Assembly: GCA_938038735.1 (NCBI GenBank)
Contig: CALHSW010000043.1
Span: 1-33,677, forward strand
DNA length: 33,677 bases
Direction: 5' to 3'
DNA from: an uncultured Bacteroidia bacterium
Lineage (GTDB): Bacteria; Bacteroidota; Bacteroidia; Bacteroidales; CAJPTX01
The position numbers and the translations under genes are program-made. Below the pieces are notes generated by a model, which was given only the letters and a program-made list of their open reading frames with translations, was not told the DNA's origin and did not search any database. Shown one piece after another: positions 33,601 through 33,677 of the stretch (the stretch's first letter is position 1; each line of letters opens with the position of its first letter).

Positions 33601-33677
33601 ATTAAGCGGCTTGATGCCTTTGAATCTGCCTAGCTTTCTTTGTTTTCTAAATAGCTGATAATCAATTAGTTTGCCCC
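30664..33677 (-). CDS. Large P-loop ATPase, N-terminus outside the window
   Basis: At least 1004 residues of a large ATPase. The frame stays open to the right edge, so the true start and probably the Walker A loop lie beyond the window. Near the visible N-terminal part is a Walker B segment, LLIVSIDEFGKVLEYAA, followed by LTTLHQSFNAYAKHLS and a KVKGRIQDVIF segment, a pattern I associate with large ATPases of phage-defence clusters. The rest is mixed helical with no catalytic motif I can name. It is the first visible gene of the operon and overlaps the DndC-like gene by ATGA. A GTG at 33570 could be mistaken for a start, but coding-like sequence continues upstream of it. Confidence 0.75.
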   Translation of the reverse strand, partial: GKLIDYQLFRKQRKLGRFKGIKPLNIVGDYAPLGSVLLSHHALSGTNNALAAFENIYEEAQSEDALLIVSIDEFGKVLEYAAKNNPEKEMYFLQKFCEFVNDSDRNILFLTTLHQSFNAYAKHLSLEQRQEWTKVKGRIQDVIFNEPTEQLLNLTAAKLIRRAHHTQTEAPRKLYNLALSSKFATDSLHPDVILALYPMDVFAAYILIQANQRYGQNERTLLSFLTSNDEFSVSQFKDDVAPMYNITHVYDYITNSFSSFFNEAHRDSVNWEAIHVALERVTGLNMPNSKIDSAVKVVKVLGLFTLFASAGMILDKAFLRLYFSLAIGINDISDTIDTLEKKNIIRYAQYKSKYILYEGSDVNIEQGLLRALVECHHSNDYVDRLFNYFDAKPILANSHYYRTGTARFFDYRISTTPIGKVALGELDGYINLLFPASNCLAEVKRTCLQQTNMPIIYCLFRNTERIVKHLQQIDRLEWVKDYYVTDKSDRVALQEIENLKRHEQEVLSKTIRESMFSADAIWIFNGSTREGLTGLKELTKQLSVVADTIFPKTPIFKNEMVNKFKPSSAMSLARQNYFEALLRHWDKEDLGFAKNKFPPEKSVFLAMLKQTGMHVLSEDGSRYTLVPPKEQSFSVLWSVCSDFIQSTDGRQRKLSELESLLLAPPFGMKQGFIDWWLPTFLVIRQNDFALYFDGAYVPEINSEILGLMQRRLGNFKIKAFSINGVKQEFFDRYRYVINLHTTELKNATLIETIRPFLTFYNQLNEYAKRTNDVSTEAKGFRDAIAHATDPEETFFETLPAQLGFNELIISRDPAAINGFVKALRTAIRDLRVCYEELLLAIEKKILSSLQIDTLEYPDYKSIIDKRYRYVRAELMPLDVRTFHSRIVGQFANRTAWIESVCYVVLNKPLEKVRDGEKPYLMTALQEKLFQLDDYVEMHQADDENVVRLHITRNNDAPIAKQVILSNAQNTTVKSLATRIEALLTSDHSVNVTALIQVIQRNIE

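Noticed and set aside
24316..33677. Classifying the operon as BREX type 4
   Set aside because: A PAPS-reductase-like gene and helicase are shared, but no PglZ phosphatase or BrxL protease is seen, and an SMC/DndD-like ATPase is present instead.
1..33677. CRISPR arrays, tRNA or rRNA genes, insertion sequences
   Set aside because: I found no regularly spaced repeats, no cloverleaf or rRNA sequence, and no intact transposase with terminal repeats.

Overview
The window looks like a chromosome segment of a member of the Bacteroidetes, most likely order Bacteroidales. Four things point there. One small secreted protein ends in a type IX secretion (Por) sorting domain. Several genes are preceded by the Bacteroidetes -7 promoter box TAnnTTTG. 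Signal peptides and a lipobox are present. Lysine-fermentation genes (kdd, kamA) and urocanate hydratase suggest an anaerobic amino-acid fermenter. I cannot name the species.

Layout. 1-2959 is transcribed on the minus strand: crcB (fluoride channel) between two copies of a short hairpin repeat, then a two-gene unit for secreted proteins that ends at a perfect 22-bp inverted repeat. 3194-18669 is transcribed on the plus strand: a DUF3108 protein and an HD phosphohydrolase; grpE-dnaJ-hemW; the lysine-fermentation genes kdd-kamA-kamB-like; a MATE exporter; a class A penicillin-binding protein followed by a Rieske-like lipoprotein; and hutU, which ends at a good terminator. From 18726 to the right edge everything is on the minus strand: a SulP anion permease broken by a one-base frameshift, a long PMCA-type calcium ATPase, a gene-poor stretch of about 530 bases, and then an operon that runs off the window.

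The right-hand operon (24316-33677, incomplete at its 5' end) is the most interesting part. In transcription order it encodes a large P-loop ATPase (N-terminus missing), a DndC-like PAPS-reductase-family protein, a PLD-nuclease/SF2-helicase fusion, a 77-residue unknown protein, an SMC/DndD-like ATPase with a zinc hook, and a 198-residue unknown protein. Adjacent genes overlap or nearly touch, so they are probably translated together. Base composition is visibly more A/T-rich than in the core genes. The combination suggests a sulfur-based (phosphorothioation-like) DNA modification and restriction or defence system. No dndA, dndB or dndE homologue is visible here, so either a different architecture or genes beyond the edge must be assumed.

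How the genes fit together. GrpE and DnaJ are DnaK co-factors. KamA makes beta-lysine and Kdd acts two steps later; the 5,6-aminomutase (kamDE) and the cleavage and CoA-transfer genes must lie elsewhere. HutU belongs to histidine degradation but stands alone here.
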